DNA of 64,000 bases from NCBI RefSeq assembly GCF_017311165.1, contig NZ_CP062973.1:620001-684000 (forward strand). The letters run 5' to 3'. Under the pieces are notes generated by a model. The model worked only from the letters and a program-made list of their open reading frames with translations, was not told the DNA's origin and did not search any database. Source of the stretch: Psychroflexus sp. ALD_RP9. Its GTDB lineage: Bacteria; Bacteroidota; Bacteroidia; Flavobacteriales; Flavobacteriaceae. Every line of letters starts with the position of its first letter. The stretch's first letter is position 1. Below, in pieces: positions 9,506 through 18,372 of the stretch. The translations under genes were made by a program, and so were the position numbers.

Positions 9506-12262
9506 TTATTTCAATTTCTTTTTGACTTCAACTTCTTGGTAAGCCTCAATAACATCGCCTTCTTTTAGGTCGTTGTAATTTTTTATCTGCATACCACAAT
9601 CGTAGCCTTTAGAAACTTCTTTCACATCATCTTTAAAGCGTTTTAATGATGCTAGTTCGCCTGTGTAGATTACAATTCCATCACGAATTAATCTAATACC
9701 AGAATTTCTGTAAATTTTACCAGAAGTTACCATACAACCAGCGATTGTACCGATTTTAGAGATTTTAAATGTTTCTCTAACTTCAGCGTTACCAGTTATT
9801 TCTTCTTTAAGTTCTGGAGACAGCATGCCTTCCATAGCATCTTTAATATCGTTAATTGCATCGTAAATAATTGAGTACGAGCGGATATCAATTTCTTCTT
9901 TATCAGCAAGCATTCTTGCATTTCCTGCTGGTCTAACATTAAAGCCAATAATTACAGCATCGGATGCTGAAGCTAATAATACATCACTTTCAGTAATAGC
10001 ACCAACACCTTTATGAATTATATTAACTTGTATTTCTTCAGTAGATAATTTTTGTAAGCTGTCGGTTAAAGCTTCAACAGAGCCATCGACATCGGCTTTT
10101 AGAATAATGTTTAATTCTTTAAAGTCTCCTAACGCAATACGTCTTCCTATTTCATCAAGTGTAATGTGTTTTTGTGTTCTTACACTTTGTTCACGTTGCA
10201 ATTGTGTTCGTTTAGAGGCAATATCTTTTGCTTCACGTTCATCTCGCATCACCTGGAAGGTGTCACCTGCTTGTGGCGCTCCATCTAAACCAAGTAATGA
10301 TACAGGTGTTGATGGCCCAGCTTCTTTAATTTTATGACCACGTTCGTCATGAATTGCTTTTACTTTACCGCTTGTGGTACCAGCTAAAACATAGTCTCCA
10401 ACTTTTAACGTTCCTGATTGAACTAAGACTGTTGAGACATAACCTCTACCTTTATCTAAGAATGCTTCAACAACTGTACCTTTTGCTGTTCGGTTAGGGT
10501 TGGCTTTAAGTTCTAAGATTTCAGCTTCTAATAATACTTTTTCTAATAAGTCTTTTACGCCATCACCTTTTTTGGCAGAAATGTCTTGAGATTGAATTTT
10601 ACCGCCCCAATCTTCTACTAAGAGGTTCATATTTGCTAAGGACTCTTTTACCTTATCTACATTGGCAGTAGGTAAATCGACTTTGTTTATTGCAAATATA
10701 ATTGGCACACCAGCTGCTTGAGCGTGAGAAATAGCCTCTTTGGTTTGAGGTTTTACATCATCATCAGCAGCAATCACAATAATAGCAATATCAGTAACTT
10801 GAGCACCTCTTGCTCGCATAGCCGTAAAGGCTTCGTGACCTGGTGTATCTAAAAAGGCTATTTTTTGACCACCTTCAAGAACAACACCATAGGCACCAAT
10901 ATGTTGTGTAATTCCGCCACTTTCGCCAGCGATAACGTTTTCTTTTCTAATATAATCTAATAAAGATGTTTTACCATGATCGACGTGTCCCATTACTGTG
11001 ACAATAGGAGCACGAGGTTCAAGATCTTCTTCATTTTCTTCAACATCTTCAACAGGTGCTTCAATTTCTGCAGTTACAAACTCTACTTCGTAACCAAATT
11101 CTTCTGCAACAACCGAAAGTGTTTCAGCATCAAGACGTTGGTTCATTGTAACCATCATACCAAGTGACATACAAGCTGAAATAACTTTAGTTACGGGAAC
11201 ATCCATCATAGAAGCCACTTCACTAACTGTTACAAATTCAGTTACCTTTAATACTTTACTTTCAAGTTCTTGTTGGTCGGTTTCATCTTGTGAACGCTGA
11301 CGGTGTTGTTGACGTTTATCTTTTCTATATTTAGCACCTTTACCTTTATTAGATTTTCCTTGAAGCTTTTCAAGTGTTTCTCTAATTTGCTTTTGAACAT
11401 CGGCCTCAGATGGCTCTTCTTTTACAACTTGTTTTTTCTTGTTGCCACCTTTAGATCTGTTATCTCTAAAGTTAGATTTATTAGGTGCGTTTTTGTTGAT
11501 ACGCTTACGCTTACGTTTTTTTGAAGCTGAGTTGTTTGAAGATTTTTTATCATCTTCTTTCTTTTTAGGCGTCTTTTTAAACTGATTTAAATCAATTTTT
11601 TGACCCGTAAAATTAGGACCTTTTAATTTTGTATACTGGGTTTCATGCTTAACATCTTCAACTTTTTCTTCTGAATCTTTTTTTGGTGATTCTGTCTTTG
11701 AAGTTTTTTCTGAAGCTTTTGAGGCTGAAGGATTATTTTGACTTGGTTTTTGAGCTGATTTTTTAGGCTGGTCTTTATTTGTTTTAGGCTTAGGCTTTTT
11801 GGCTGATTTGTCTAAGTCTATTTTACCAACTTGCTTTGGTCCAGATAGTTTTGTTCTGTTAGACTGTTTTTCTTTTTCCTCAGCCTCTTTTTTAGCTTTA
11901 GCTTCGGCTTCTTGAGCTTCTTGAGCCTTTTTGGCTTTTTCAGCTTCTGCAGCTTTTCTTGTGGCTTCGGCTTCGCGCTTTGCTTCTTCTTCTTTTTTCT
12001 TTAGAAGTTCTTTTTCTCTTGCGAGCCTAAGTGCTTCTTTCTCTTTTTTGCGCTCTTCGCTTACTTCTTTAGATTCAACACGTTTAGATTTATCTGTCTC
12101 AAATTTATCAAATAAAACTTGATAAACATCTTCAGATATCTTAGTTGTGGGACGCGCCTCAATCTCGTAACCCTGAGAACCTAAATACTCGACAGCTCTA
12201 TCAAGTGATATATTAAATTCTTTAAGTACCTTGTTTAATCTTTTTTGTTTTGCTTCAGCCAT
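9506..12262 (-). CDS. infB: translation initiation factor IF-2
   Basis: GTPase that brings fMet-tRNA to the 30S subunit. It has 918 residues. There is a short N-terminal IF2_N motif, a long Lys/Glu/Ala-rich linker (about 55-330), a second IF2_N-like segment (about 340-395), the G domain starting at about residue 420 ([26 protein letters not shown]), then domains II-IV. It is last in rimP-nusA-infB, 55 bases after nusA. The long charged linker is normal for the phylum. Confidence 0.98.
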   Translation of the reverse strand: MAEAKQKRLNKVLKEFNISLDRAVEYLGSQGYEIEARPTTKISEDVYQVLFDKFETDKSKRVESKEVSEERKKEKEALRLAREKELLKKKEEEAKREAEATRKAAEAEKAKKAQEAQEAEAKAKKEAEEKEKQSNRTKLSGPKQVGKIDLDKSAKKPKPKTNKDQPKKSAQKPSQNNPSASKASEKTSKTESPKKDSEEKVEDVKHETQYTKLKGPNFTGQKIDLNQFKKTPKKKEDDKKSSNNSASKKRKRKRINKNAPNKSNFRDNRSKGGNKKKQVVKEEPSEADVQKQIRETLEKLQGKSNKGKGAKYRKDKRQQHRQRSQDETDQQELESKVLKVTEFVTVSEVASMMDVPVTKVISACMSLGMMVTMNQRLDAETLSVVAEEFGYEVEFVTAEIEAPVEDVEENEEDLEPRAPIVTVMGHVDHGKTSLLDYIRKENVIAGESGGITQHIGAYGVVLEGGQKIAFLDTPGHEAFTAMRARGAQVTDIAIIVIAADDDVKPQTKEAISHAQAAGVPIIFAINKVDLPTANVDKVKESLANMNLLVEDWGGKIQSQDISAKKGDGVKDLLEKVLLEAEILELKANPNRTAKGTVVEAFLDKGRGYVSTVLVQSGTLKVGDYVLAGTTSGKVKAIHDERGHKIKEAGPSTPVSLLGLDGAPQAGDTFQVMRDEREAKDIASKRTQLQREQSVRTQKHITLDEIGRRIALGDFKELNIILKADVDGSVEALTDSLQKLSTEEIQVNIIHKGVGAITESDVLLASASDAVIIGFNVRPAGNARMLADKEEIDIRSYSIIYDAINDIKDAMEGMLSPELKEEITGNAEVRETFKISKIGTIAGCMVTSGKIYRNSGIRLIRDGIVIYTGELASLKRFKDDVKEVSKGYDCGMQIKNYNDLKEGDVIEAYQEVEVKKKLK

Positions 12263-12316
12263 AAATTGCCTCTAATAATTCTATTTTAATATTCAACAAA
12301 GATGAGTTTAAAAAAC

Positions 12317-13552
12317 TTATTCTTCAAACTCTTCTTTTAAAATTTTGATTACGTTTAAAATCGTTTCTTCTTCTAAGTCAGTTCTTTTTAACAAATCGTC
12401 GACTTCTAGTTCTAGTATACTTTTGGCTGTATCAAGGCCAATTCTTGAAAATTCGGCAATAACCCAATCTTCGATTTCGTCTGAAAATTCAGATAACTCA
12501 ACATCTTCATCCTGAACATCATCTCTGAAAACTTCAATATCATAACCTGTTAATTTACAAGCTAATCTAATATTGTGTCCACCGCGACCAATAGCTTTAG
12601 AGACTTCTTCTGGTTTTAAAATAACCTCAGCGTATTTTTTATCTTCATTAAGTTTAATATCTACTATTTTAGCAGGACTTAAAGAGCGTTGTATGTAGAG
12701 TCTCGGATTAGTGGTGTAATTAATTACATCTATATTTTCATTACCGAGTTCTCTGACAATTCCGTGAATTCTAGAACCTTTCATACCTACACAAGCACCT
12801 ACAGGATCAATTCTATCGTCATAAGTATCTACTGCAACCTTTGCCTTTTCGCCTGGCACGCGTACAGCATCTTTAACATTAATTAAACCATCAAAAACCT
12901 CAGGAATTTCTTGTTCGAATAATTTTTCTAAAAATTTAGGTGAAGTTCTAGATAAAATAATTGAAGGCTTATTACCCTTAAGCTCTACATGCTCTATAAC
13001 ACCTCGAATGTTATCTCCTTTTCTATAAAAATCTGAAGGAATTTGATGATCTTTAGGAATCACCAACTCATTACCTTCATCATCGAGTAAAATAACTACA
13101 TTACGTCTAACATGATGAACTTCTGCTGAATAGATCTCACCTATTAGTTCTTTAAAGTGCTTGTAAGTATTTGTGCTATCATGCTCATTAATTTTAGAAA
13201 TTAAATTTTGACGCAAAGCTAAAATTGCTCTTCGACCGAGTTGAAATAATTTAACTTCTTCAGAAACATCTTCTCCAACTTCAAAGTCTGGTTCGATTTT
13301 TTGTGCCTCGGAAAGTGATATTTCTTTGTTTTCATCTTCAACTTCACCGTCATTCACAACGATACGGTTTCTCCATATTTCAAGGTCTCCTTTGTCTGGA
13401 TTTATAATAATATCGAAGTTATCGTCTTCACCATACTTTTTTTTCAGTGCGTTTCTAAACACATCTTCAAGTATAGCCATTAATGTAACTCTGTCTATTA
13501 ATTTATCGTCTTTGAACTCAGAAAACGAGTTAATTAAATCGATATTCTCCAT
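12317..13552 (-). CDS. nusA: transcription elongation/termination factor NusA
   Basis: RNA-polymerase-bound factor that modulates pausing, termination and antitermination. 411 residues: N-terminal polymerase-binding domain, S1 domain (about 135-205), then two KH domains with GACVGMKGSRIHGI and AIGRGGHNIRLA. The C-terminal region is short (DDVQDEDVEL onward), lacking the long acidic repeats of the E. coli protein. It begins 1 base after rimP. Because it can affect terminator hairpins, the hairpin in this operon's own leader is notable. Confidence 0.97.
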   Translation of the reverse strand: MENIDLINSFSEFKDDKLIDRVTLMAILEDVFRNALKKKYGEDDNFDIIINPDKGDLEIWRNRIVVNDGEVEDENKEISLSEAQKIEPDFEVGEDVSEEVKLFQLGRRAILALRQNLISKINEHDSTNTYKHFKELIGEIYSAEVHHVRRNVVILLDDEGNELVIPKDHQIPSDFYRKGDNIRGVIEHVELKGNKPSIILSRTSPKFLEKLFEQEIPEVFDGLINVKDAVRVPGEKAKVAVDTYDDRIDPVGACVGMKGSRIHGIVRELGNENIDVINYTTNPRLYIQRSLSPAKIVDIKLNEDKKYAEVILKPEEVSKAIGRGGHNIRLACKLTGYDIEVFRDDVQDEDVELSEFSDEIEDWVIAEFSRIGLDTAKSILELEVDDLLKRTDLEEETILNVIKILKEEFEE

Positions 13553-13553
13553 A

Positions 13554-14030
13554 TCACTTTTTGTTAAAATTTATCATCACTTTTGCTTCAATTATATCTT
13601 GTAATGGGATTGTTTTAGTTTTTTGAACTGTATGTTTCCCTTTACCAATTGGTTTTGGCTCTCTTGCTTTCCACTGTAAAGAAATAATTTCATCTTTTAC
13701 CTCAACCAAATCGGCTTTTATGGTTTGATCTTTTAGTTTTACTTCTAGCTTACGGTTAATATTTTTTTGAAATTGCCTTGGCAAACGCAAAGGTGAAGTA
13801 GCACCAAATGACGATACATCTAGTGAAAAATCTTCAATTTCACGGTCTAAATTGTGCTCAACAGCACGACTTAAAGCTATACAATCTTGTATTGAGACGT
13901 CTCGATCACCATCAATAACCAGTTTAATGTGGTTTTGAGAAGATATCTCAAAATCTACTACAAACAAATGCGTATGTTCCTCAAGTGCGTTATTAATTAA
14001 ACGTTCTATATGTGAAGAGTCTAGTGCCAT
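13554..14030 (-). CDS. rimP: ribosome maturation factor RimP
   Basis: RimP assists 30S assembly. 158 residues, with the family segments HLFVVDFEIS, IDGDRDVSIQDCIALSRAVE, FSLDVSSFGATSPLRLPRQF and the C-terminal SH3-like domain. Start ATG at 14030. It is the first gene of rimP-nusA-infB, with a predicted leader of only about 47 bases that is mainly a perfect hairpin plus U run (see separate entry). Confidence 0.96.
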   Translation of the reverse strand: MALDSSHIERLINNALEEHTHLFVVDFEISSQNHIKLVIDGDRDVSIQDCIALSRAVEHNLDREIEDFSLDVSSFGATSPLRLPRQFQKNINRKLEVKLKDQTIKADLVEVKDEIISLQWKAREPKPIGKGKHTVQKTKTIPLQDIIEAKVMINFNKK

Positions 14031-14038
14031 AAGCCTAT

Positions 14039-14063
14039 AAAAAGAGGGGACAATTGTCCCCTC
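14039..14063 (-). terminator. leader hairpin with U run before rimP (candidate attenuator)
   Basis: GAGGGGACAATTGTCCCCTC (14044-14063) is a perfect 20-base palindrome, and on the reverse strand it is followed at once by five T (14043-14039) and then, 8 bases later, by the rimP ATG. It has the form of an intrinsic terminator sited inside the leader rather than after a gene. Confidence 0.7.
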
Positions 14064-14080
14064 ATATAATTAATCGATTG

Positions 14081-14088
14081 CAAATATA
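14081..14088 (-). promoter_or_regulatory. -7 box of the rimP-nusA-infB promoter
   Basis: TATATTTG on the reverse strand. The -33 region at 19 bases is TTTT rather than TTTG, so the match is partial. The predicted start near 14077 puts the leader hairpin at about +15. Confidence 0.5.
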
Positions 14089-14165
14089 CATATTTATTTT
14101 GATTTATAAAAAACAAAGCTTATTCGGAATATATTTTGTATTTTTAATTAAAATTTAAGATAGTA

Positions 14166-15002
14166 ATGAATAAAATTTTAGTCCCAACAGATTTTTCTGA
14201 ACAAGCCAATAATGCGTTAAAAGTTAGTGCTCAAATTGCTAAACAACATGATTGTGAAATTTACTTATTACACTTATTAGATTTACCATTAGATTTAATA
14301 GATCCCGTAAATGAAGGCGTTGGCAACGATTTACCTGAAGCTTTATTTTTTATGAAGCTGGCACACAAACGTTTTACAGAAACTTTTGAAGCTTTTGAGA
14401 AAGAACTTGAAGGTATAAAAGTTCATGAAACAGTTGAGTTTAATGAAGCCTTTGAAGGAATTTTAGAAATTTCTAAAAAACATGATTGCGATATGATTGT
14501 TATGGGCTCTAATGGCGCTGAGGGTTTAAAAGAAATATTTGTGGGTTCTAACACAGAAAAGGTTGTTAGGCATGCTGACATTCCAGTCTTAGTTGTAAAA
14601 GAAAGCTTAGACATATCAAAAATTAAAAGTATTTCATTCGCATCGAGTTTAAAATCTAGCCAAAAATCTACTTTTACCAAAGCCATTAATCTTGCGCAAA
14701 GTTTCAATGCTCAACTGAAGCTAGTTTACATCAATACACCAGAAAATTTTAAGACTACACGACAAATTAACGAACGTTTTGAAGCTTTTACAGAAGACTT
14801 AAACCTTGATGAGATTGATTTTAAGATTTATACAGACAAGTCTATTGAAGAAGGTATAAAAAATTACTCAGAAGACATTAATGCTAACATGATTAGTATT
14901 GGCACACACGGCAGAAAAGGAATTTCTCACTTCTTTAATGGCAGCCTTTCTGAAAATTTAGTTAACCATTCTAAACGACCTGTGGTTACATTTAAAATTT
15001 AA
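14166..15002 (+). CDS. universal stress protein, two Usp domains
   Basis: 278 residues holding two UspA-like domains: the first opens with ILVPTDFSEQANNAL and ends with the nucleotide-loop pattern MGSNGAEGLKEIFVGSNTEKV; the second ends with IGTHGRKGISHFFNGSLSENL. These G-x2-G-x9-G[ST] loops suggest ATP binding. Cytoplasmic. It lies upstream of the stress-signalling block but on the opposite strand, and its stop overlaps the converging AsmA-like gene by 11 bases. Usp proteins are commonly induced by starvation or low oxygen; the signal here is not shown. Confidence 0.92.
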   Translation: MNKILVPTDFSEQANNALKVSAQIAKQHDCEIYLLHLLDLPLDLIDPVNEGVGNDLPEALFFMKLAHKRFTETFEAFEKELEGIKVHETVEFNEAFEGILEISKKHDCDMIVMGSNGAEGLKEIFVGSNTEKVVRHADIPVLVVKESLDISKIKSISFASSLKSSQKSTFTKAINLAQSFNAQLKLVYINTPENFKTTRQINERFEAFTEDLNLDEIDFKIYTDKSIEEGIKNYSEDINANMISIGTHGRKGISHFFNGSLSENLVNHSKRPVVTFKI

Positions 15003-16455
15003 GTAAAGCTTTCTTTAAACCAGAATTTACAAAAGACCAAATAAAATTCCACAAAGATTTAGTTTGGTCTTTTTCTATATTTTCTAGATGAAGAGAAGTA
15101 TTTAAAGACCGCTTGATCATTTTATTAGCCATTAAACTTACAAATTGGCGTTTGCGACCTTTATTATTATACAAAGTCACTTCAACATCAGATGAGTTTA
15201 AATTAAAAGTACCGCTAGCTGAATTATCTCGTGCCTTTATTTTAGTCTTAACCGAATTAAACTTACCTGAAATACCAGTTTTAACACTTTGCTCTAACAG
15301 TTCAGAAAAACGGCTTGCTAGAATATTTTGACCACTTACTTCAGCCGTAAAGTCTTCAGTTGAAGTCGATAAGTTATATTGTAACCCCAATTTAATTTTA
15401 GAAGCTTTATTAAGCTTAAATTGTGCGTTTAATCGAGCTAAATTAGATGATTCTGGTAAGTTCAGGTTATTTAAATTAGATAAAGTTAAATTCAAATCAT
15501 TAAACACAACAGGCGCAAAATCTTTTGTAAGCTTATGTTTTTCTTCATAAGTAATAGCTGCTTTATTAACCCATAAGCTGTCAAGCATGAATTTAAATTT
15601 TAAATTTTGAAGCTGCTGTGCATAGCTCAGTTTTAAACTTTTGTCGTCTTTAAGCGTTTTATCTCTTGAAATTTTAAAATTTAAAGAATCTATCTCCAAA
15701 AGACTTAATCTTAAGTTAGAGAGCTTAGCATTTTTGAAATCGAATCCAGCTAAAGTTGAATTAACTGAAAAAGCTTCTAAGTGCATTAAATCTGTTTCAT
15801 GACTAATTTGTTTACCGTAATCATGTTTAGAAAACAATGGTAAAATTTTGAATCGAGAAAGATTAAATAACTTATTTTTATAATCGAAATCACTCAGCTG
15901 AAGTTTTTGTAAATGATTAATTGGGTAGTTTAAAAAATCAAATCTTAAATAACTTATTTGTTCTAAATTGAAGTTATTATAATTATTAACCTGATTAACA
16001 AGTGTATTTATATTAACAAATGATGTTGTTTTTTTAGCATTATTAATTTTTAAATTAACCCTTTCAAGCTCAAGTTGATTTAAGCTTACTTTTTGGTTTT
16101 GAGACTGGCCAATCTCTTGATTGTCTTGACTATGTTTACGGTTTATGTTGACTTCAACCGAAGCTGTGTTAAGAAGCAAGTGGTCAATTTCAACTTGGCT
16201 GCCAGTTATTATAGATATGTAGCCTAAATTCAGCTTTACTTGTTCTGCATCAAGCTTTAATTTGGGTGACTTATAGTTCACCTTTTCAATCGATAAATCT
16301 CCTAATAAACTAATATTTAATTCAACAAAATTTAAGCCTTCAATATCGAGGAGTTTCTGTTCAGCTTTAAGTTTAATAAAGCTAAGACCTATAAAATACA
16401 GGCTAAAAACGATTATTAAAGTAATAAGCGGTTTTTTGTAACTGAATAGTTTCAT
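14992..16455 (-). CDS. AsmA/DUF748-like envelope protein
   Basis: 487 residues with one N-terminal membrane helix (about 8-27, KPLITLIIVFSLYFIGLSF) and then a long, Leu- and Asn-rich beta-repetitive region (YKSPKLKLDAEQVKLNLGYISI, LRFDFLNYPINHLQKL) extending into the periplasm. This resembles AsmA/DUF748 proteins, some of which bridge lipids across the periplasm. The similarity is by pattern only, so function is uncertain. It sits 32 bases downstream of the second universal stress gene on the same strand. Confidence 0.6.
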   Translation of the reverse strand: MKLFSYKKPLITLIIVFSLYFIGLSFIKLKAEQKLLDIEGLNFVELNISLLGDLSIEKVNYKSPKLKLDAEQVKLNLGYISIITGSQVEIDHLLLNTASVEVNINRKHSQDNQEIGQSQNQKVSLNQLELERVNLKINNAKKTTSFVNINTLVNQVNNYNNFNLEQISYLRFDFLNYPINHLQKLQLSDFDYKNKLFNLSRFKILPLFSKHDYGKQISHETDLMHLEAFSVNSTLAGFDFKNAKLSNLRLSLLEIDSLNFKISRDKTLKDDKSLKLSYAQQLQNLKFKFMLDSLWVNKAAITYEEKHKLTKDFAPVVFNDLNLTLSNLNNLNLPESSNLARLNAQFKLNKASKIKLGLQYNLSTSTEDFTAEVSGQNILASRFSELLEQSVKTGISGKFNSVKTKIKARDNSASGTFNLNSSDVEVTLYNNKGRKRQFVSLMANKMIKRSLNTSLHLENIEKDQTKSLWNFIWSFVNSGLKKALLKF

Positions 16456-16487
16456 AAGTGTTTAAAGATACACTTTATCTATAAAAT

Positions 16488-17279
16488 TTAGCCATGTAAA
16501 AACAACATTGGTAAATTGTTGTGGCAAATTTGTTTTGCTGAATTGATTTTTGTCGAAAAAACCAGGTTGAAGACACTTAAATTTTTGGCTAACATCACGA
16601 TAGTATCGTAACCAACACTGGCGCACTTTTTAGCAGAAGAGATATGGTTTTCTGAAATTTTTTGAATACCGATGTTAGATAATACTTCGTTGATTTTTTG
16701 CTTAGTAGTTAATTGTATTTGTGTTAATTCACGATTATTTTGCACTGAAAGCAAGTCTATATTTTTCTCTGAAAAATCATAAATTTCACTTAACACAGAA
16801 AATACTTTATGCTCAACATTAATAGAAAAATCTGTTGGAAGCAATAGCTTTTTAGGTGATTTTAAGCTTGTATTTTTAGATACCAATAAAACAGGACAAT
16901 TAACCTTAGTAATAACATCAACTGTTTTTTTATCTAAGTCTAAATCGTCTTCGATTTGGTGTTGATGGCTATTACCAACAATAATTAAATCAATATCTTG
17001 GCTTCTAACGAAATCACGAATACTATCAAGGTATTGACCTTCAACAAAATAGGTATTTAATTGATGTAATGGATTGTTTTTACCTTTAAGAAACCTTAAA
17101 TCTTTATTGAGTTTAGACTCAAAAATTGTATTGCATTTTCCGGAGCAAGAATCTCCAGAACACGGCTTTTTAACGTGCATTAACGTAATTTTCGCAGCCT
17201 TATCACGCAAAAGAATACTTGTGTACTTCATCGCGTGATTTGCAGTGCTTGAAAAGTCGGTTAATAATAAAACATTCAT
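16488..17279 (-). CDS. universal stress protein with Cys cluster
   Basis: 263 residues with two Usp-like halves (NVLLLTDFSSTANHA at the N-terminus; KKLLLPTDFSINVEH in the second half). The ATP-loop of the second half is weak (MLAKNLSVFNLVF), so it may not bind nucleotide there. Unusual for the family, the first half carries C40, C45 and C49 in CSGDSCSGKC, with further Cys later (KKCASVG, QICHNN), suggesting metal binding or redox sensing. Its promoter region carries a CRP-like palindrome immediately after the receiver-CRP regulator gene. Confidence 0.85.
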   Translation of the reverse strand: MNVLLLTDFSSTANHAMKYTSILLRDKAAKITLMHVKKPCSGDSCSGKCNTIFESKLNKDLRFLKGKNNPLHQLNTYFVEGQYLDSIRDFVRSQDIDLIIVGNSHQHQIEDDLDLDKKTVDVITKVNCPVLLVSKNTSLKSPKKLLLPTDFSINVEHKVFSVLSEIYDFSEKNIDLLSVQNNRELTQIQLTTKQKINEVLSNIGIQKISENHISSAKKCASVGYDTIVMLAKNLSVFNLVFSTKINSAKQICHNNLPMLFLHG

Positions 17280-17296
17280 AAGCCTAAATATGGCTA

Positions 17297-17304
17297 CAAA
17301 TGTA
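17297..17304 (-). promoter_or_regulatory. -7 box of the universal stress gene promoter
   Basis: TACATTTG on the reverse strand, 17 bases upstream of the ATG at 17279. The -33 position is TGTA, not TTTG, which is typical of an activator-dependent promoter. Confidence 0.55.
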
Positions 17305-17324
17305 TTCTAGAGTTCTTAGTTTTT

Positions 17325-17342
17325 ACATGACAAAAATCATGT
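17325..17342. promoter_or_regulatory. CRP/FNR-type operator upstream of usp
   Basis: Perfect palindrome ACATGA-N6-TCATGT, with the same TGA-N6-TCA geometry as CRP sites. Counting from the -7 box, its centre is at about -40.5, the class II activator position. It sits directly between the stop codon of a receiver-CRP regulator and the usp gene. Confidence 0.6.
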
Positions 17343-17343
17343 T

Positions 17344-18372
17344 TTAGGAGATATTTTTAAGCGCTTCAAAATCGTTAATTTTAATATTTCTGCCTTCAAC
17401 ATCTATAATGCCTTCTTTTTTAAATGTAGACAAGGTTCTAATTAAACTTTCTGAAGCTATACCAGCTACTGCTGCTAAATCTGCTCTTGAGATTCTTATT
17501 TGTTTCAGTTTATTTTTCTTTAAACGCTCAGCAAACAGCAAAATAGTTTGTGCTGTTTTCTTTTTAACAGAACTGTATGCCATTTCTAACAGTTGTGTTT
17601 TAGTTTCATTAAGTGAGTCACCTAGAGTGTCAATAAACTCAAACATAACTTGCGGGCTCTGAACAAAGAAATTTTTAAAGTCGTCTAGTGATATTTCGTA
17701 GAGTTTGGTTTTTTCTAAAGCGGTTGCATTCTCTATAAAATTAGTGGTTTTGGTAAAGCTAATGTGCCCAAAGAAGTTATCATCTCTAAAAAGAGCTGTT
17801 GTTAATTCTTTACCATTTTCTTCAATTTGATGTGTTTTTACAACGCCATGCTCAATCAAGTATACTTTATTAGCTGTTTGTCCTGCCTCATAAATATGTT
17901 CGCCAGCTTGATAAACTTTAAGTTCAAAATCTTTTATTTTTTCTTTGAGAGCCTCAAAAGATTGTAAGTTATTGTTAGCTGAATTTTGTGATTGTAAGAT
18001 TTTAGTTTTAGCTAAACGGCTTTCTATAGCGCTAATAAGTTCGTCTTCTTCGAAAGGTTTAGTTAAATAATCATCGGCACCAAGATCCATACCTTTTCTA
18101 ATATCTTTATGATCGGTTTTTGCAGATAGAAAAATAAAAGGTATAGCTTGTGTTTTAGGGTTGTTGCTTACTGCCTTTAAAACGTCATAACCATCAACTT
18201 TTGGCATCATGATATCGCATACAATAATATCTGGCATAAAGCCTTCAACTTTTGTTATGCCAATTTCGCCATTTTGTGCTGTTTCTACTGTATAGTCTGA
18301 GAGCTCTAAAATTTCAGCTGTGTTCTCTCTAACTGTTTGGTCGTCTTCAATTAAAAGTATTTTTTTACTCAT
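17344..18372 (-). CDS. response regulator: receiver domain fused to CRP/FNR-type DNA-binding module
   Basis: 342 residues from the ATG at 18372. The order is: receiver domain (about 4-122) with D10/D11, phospho-acceptor D53 (VCDIMMP) and K105 (TKPF); a linker; a cyclic-nucleotide-binding-type domain (about 150-265, AGEHIYEAGQTANKVYLIEHG); a CRP-type winged helix (about 275-335, SRADLAAVAGIASESLIRTL). No N-terminal Fe-S cysteines of FNR are present. Its start overlaps the 3' end of the PAS kinase gene by 8 bases, so the two form a two-component pair. It probably binds CRP-like sites, one of which lies right downstream. Confidence 0.92.
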   Translation of the reverse strand: MSKKILLIEDDQTVRENTAEILELSDYTVETAQNGEIGITKVEGFMPDIIVCDIMMPKVDGYDVLKAVSNNPKTQAIPFIFLSAKTDHKDIRKGMDLGADDYLTKPFEEDELISAIESRLAKTKILQSQNSANNNLQSFEALKEKIKDFELKVYQAGEHIYEAGQTANKVYLIEHGVVKTHQIEENGKELTTALFRDDNFFGHISFTKTTNFIENATALEKTKLYEISLDDFKNFFVQSPQVMFEFIDTLGDSLNETKTQLLEMAYSSVKKKTAQTILLFAERLKKNKLKQIRISRADLAAVAGIASESLIRTLSTFKKEGIIDVEGRNIKINDFEALKNIS

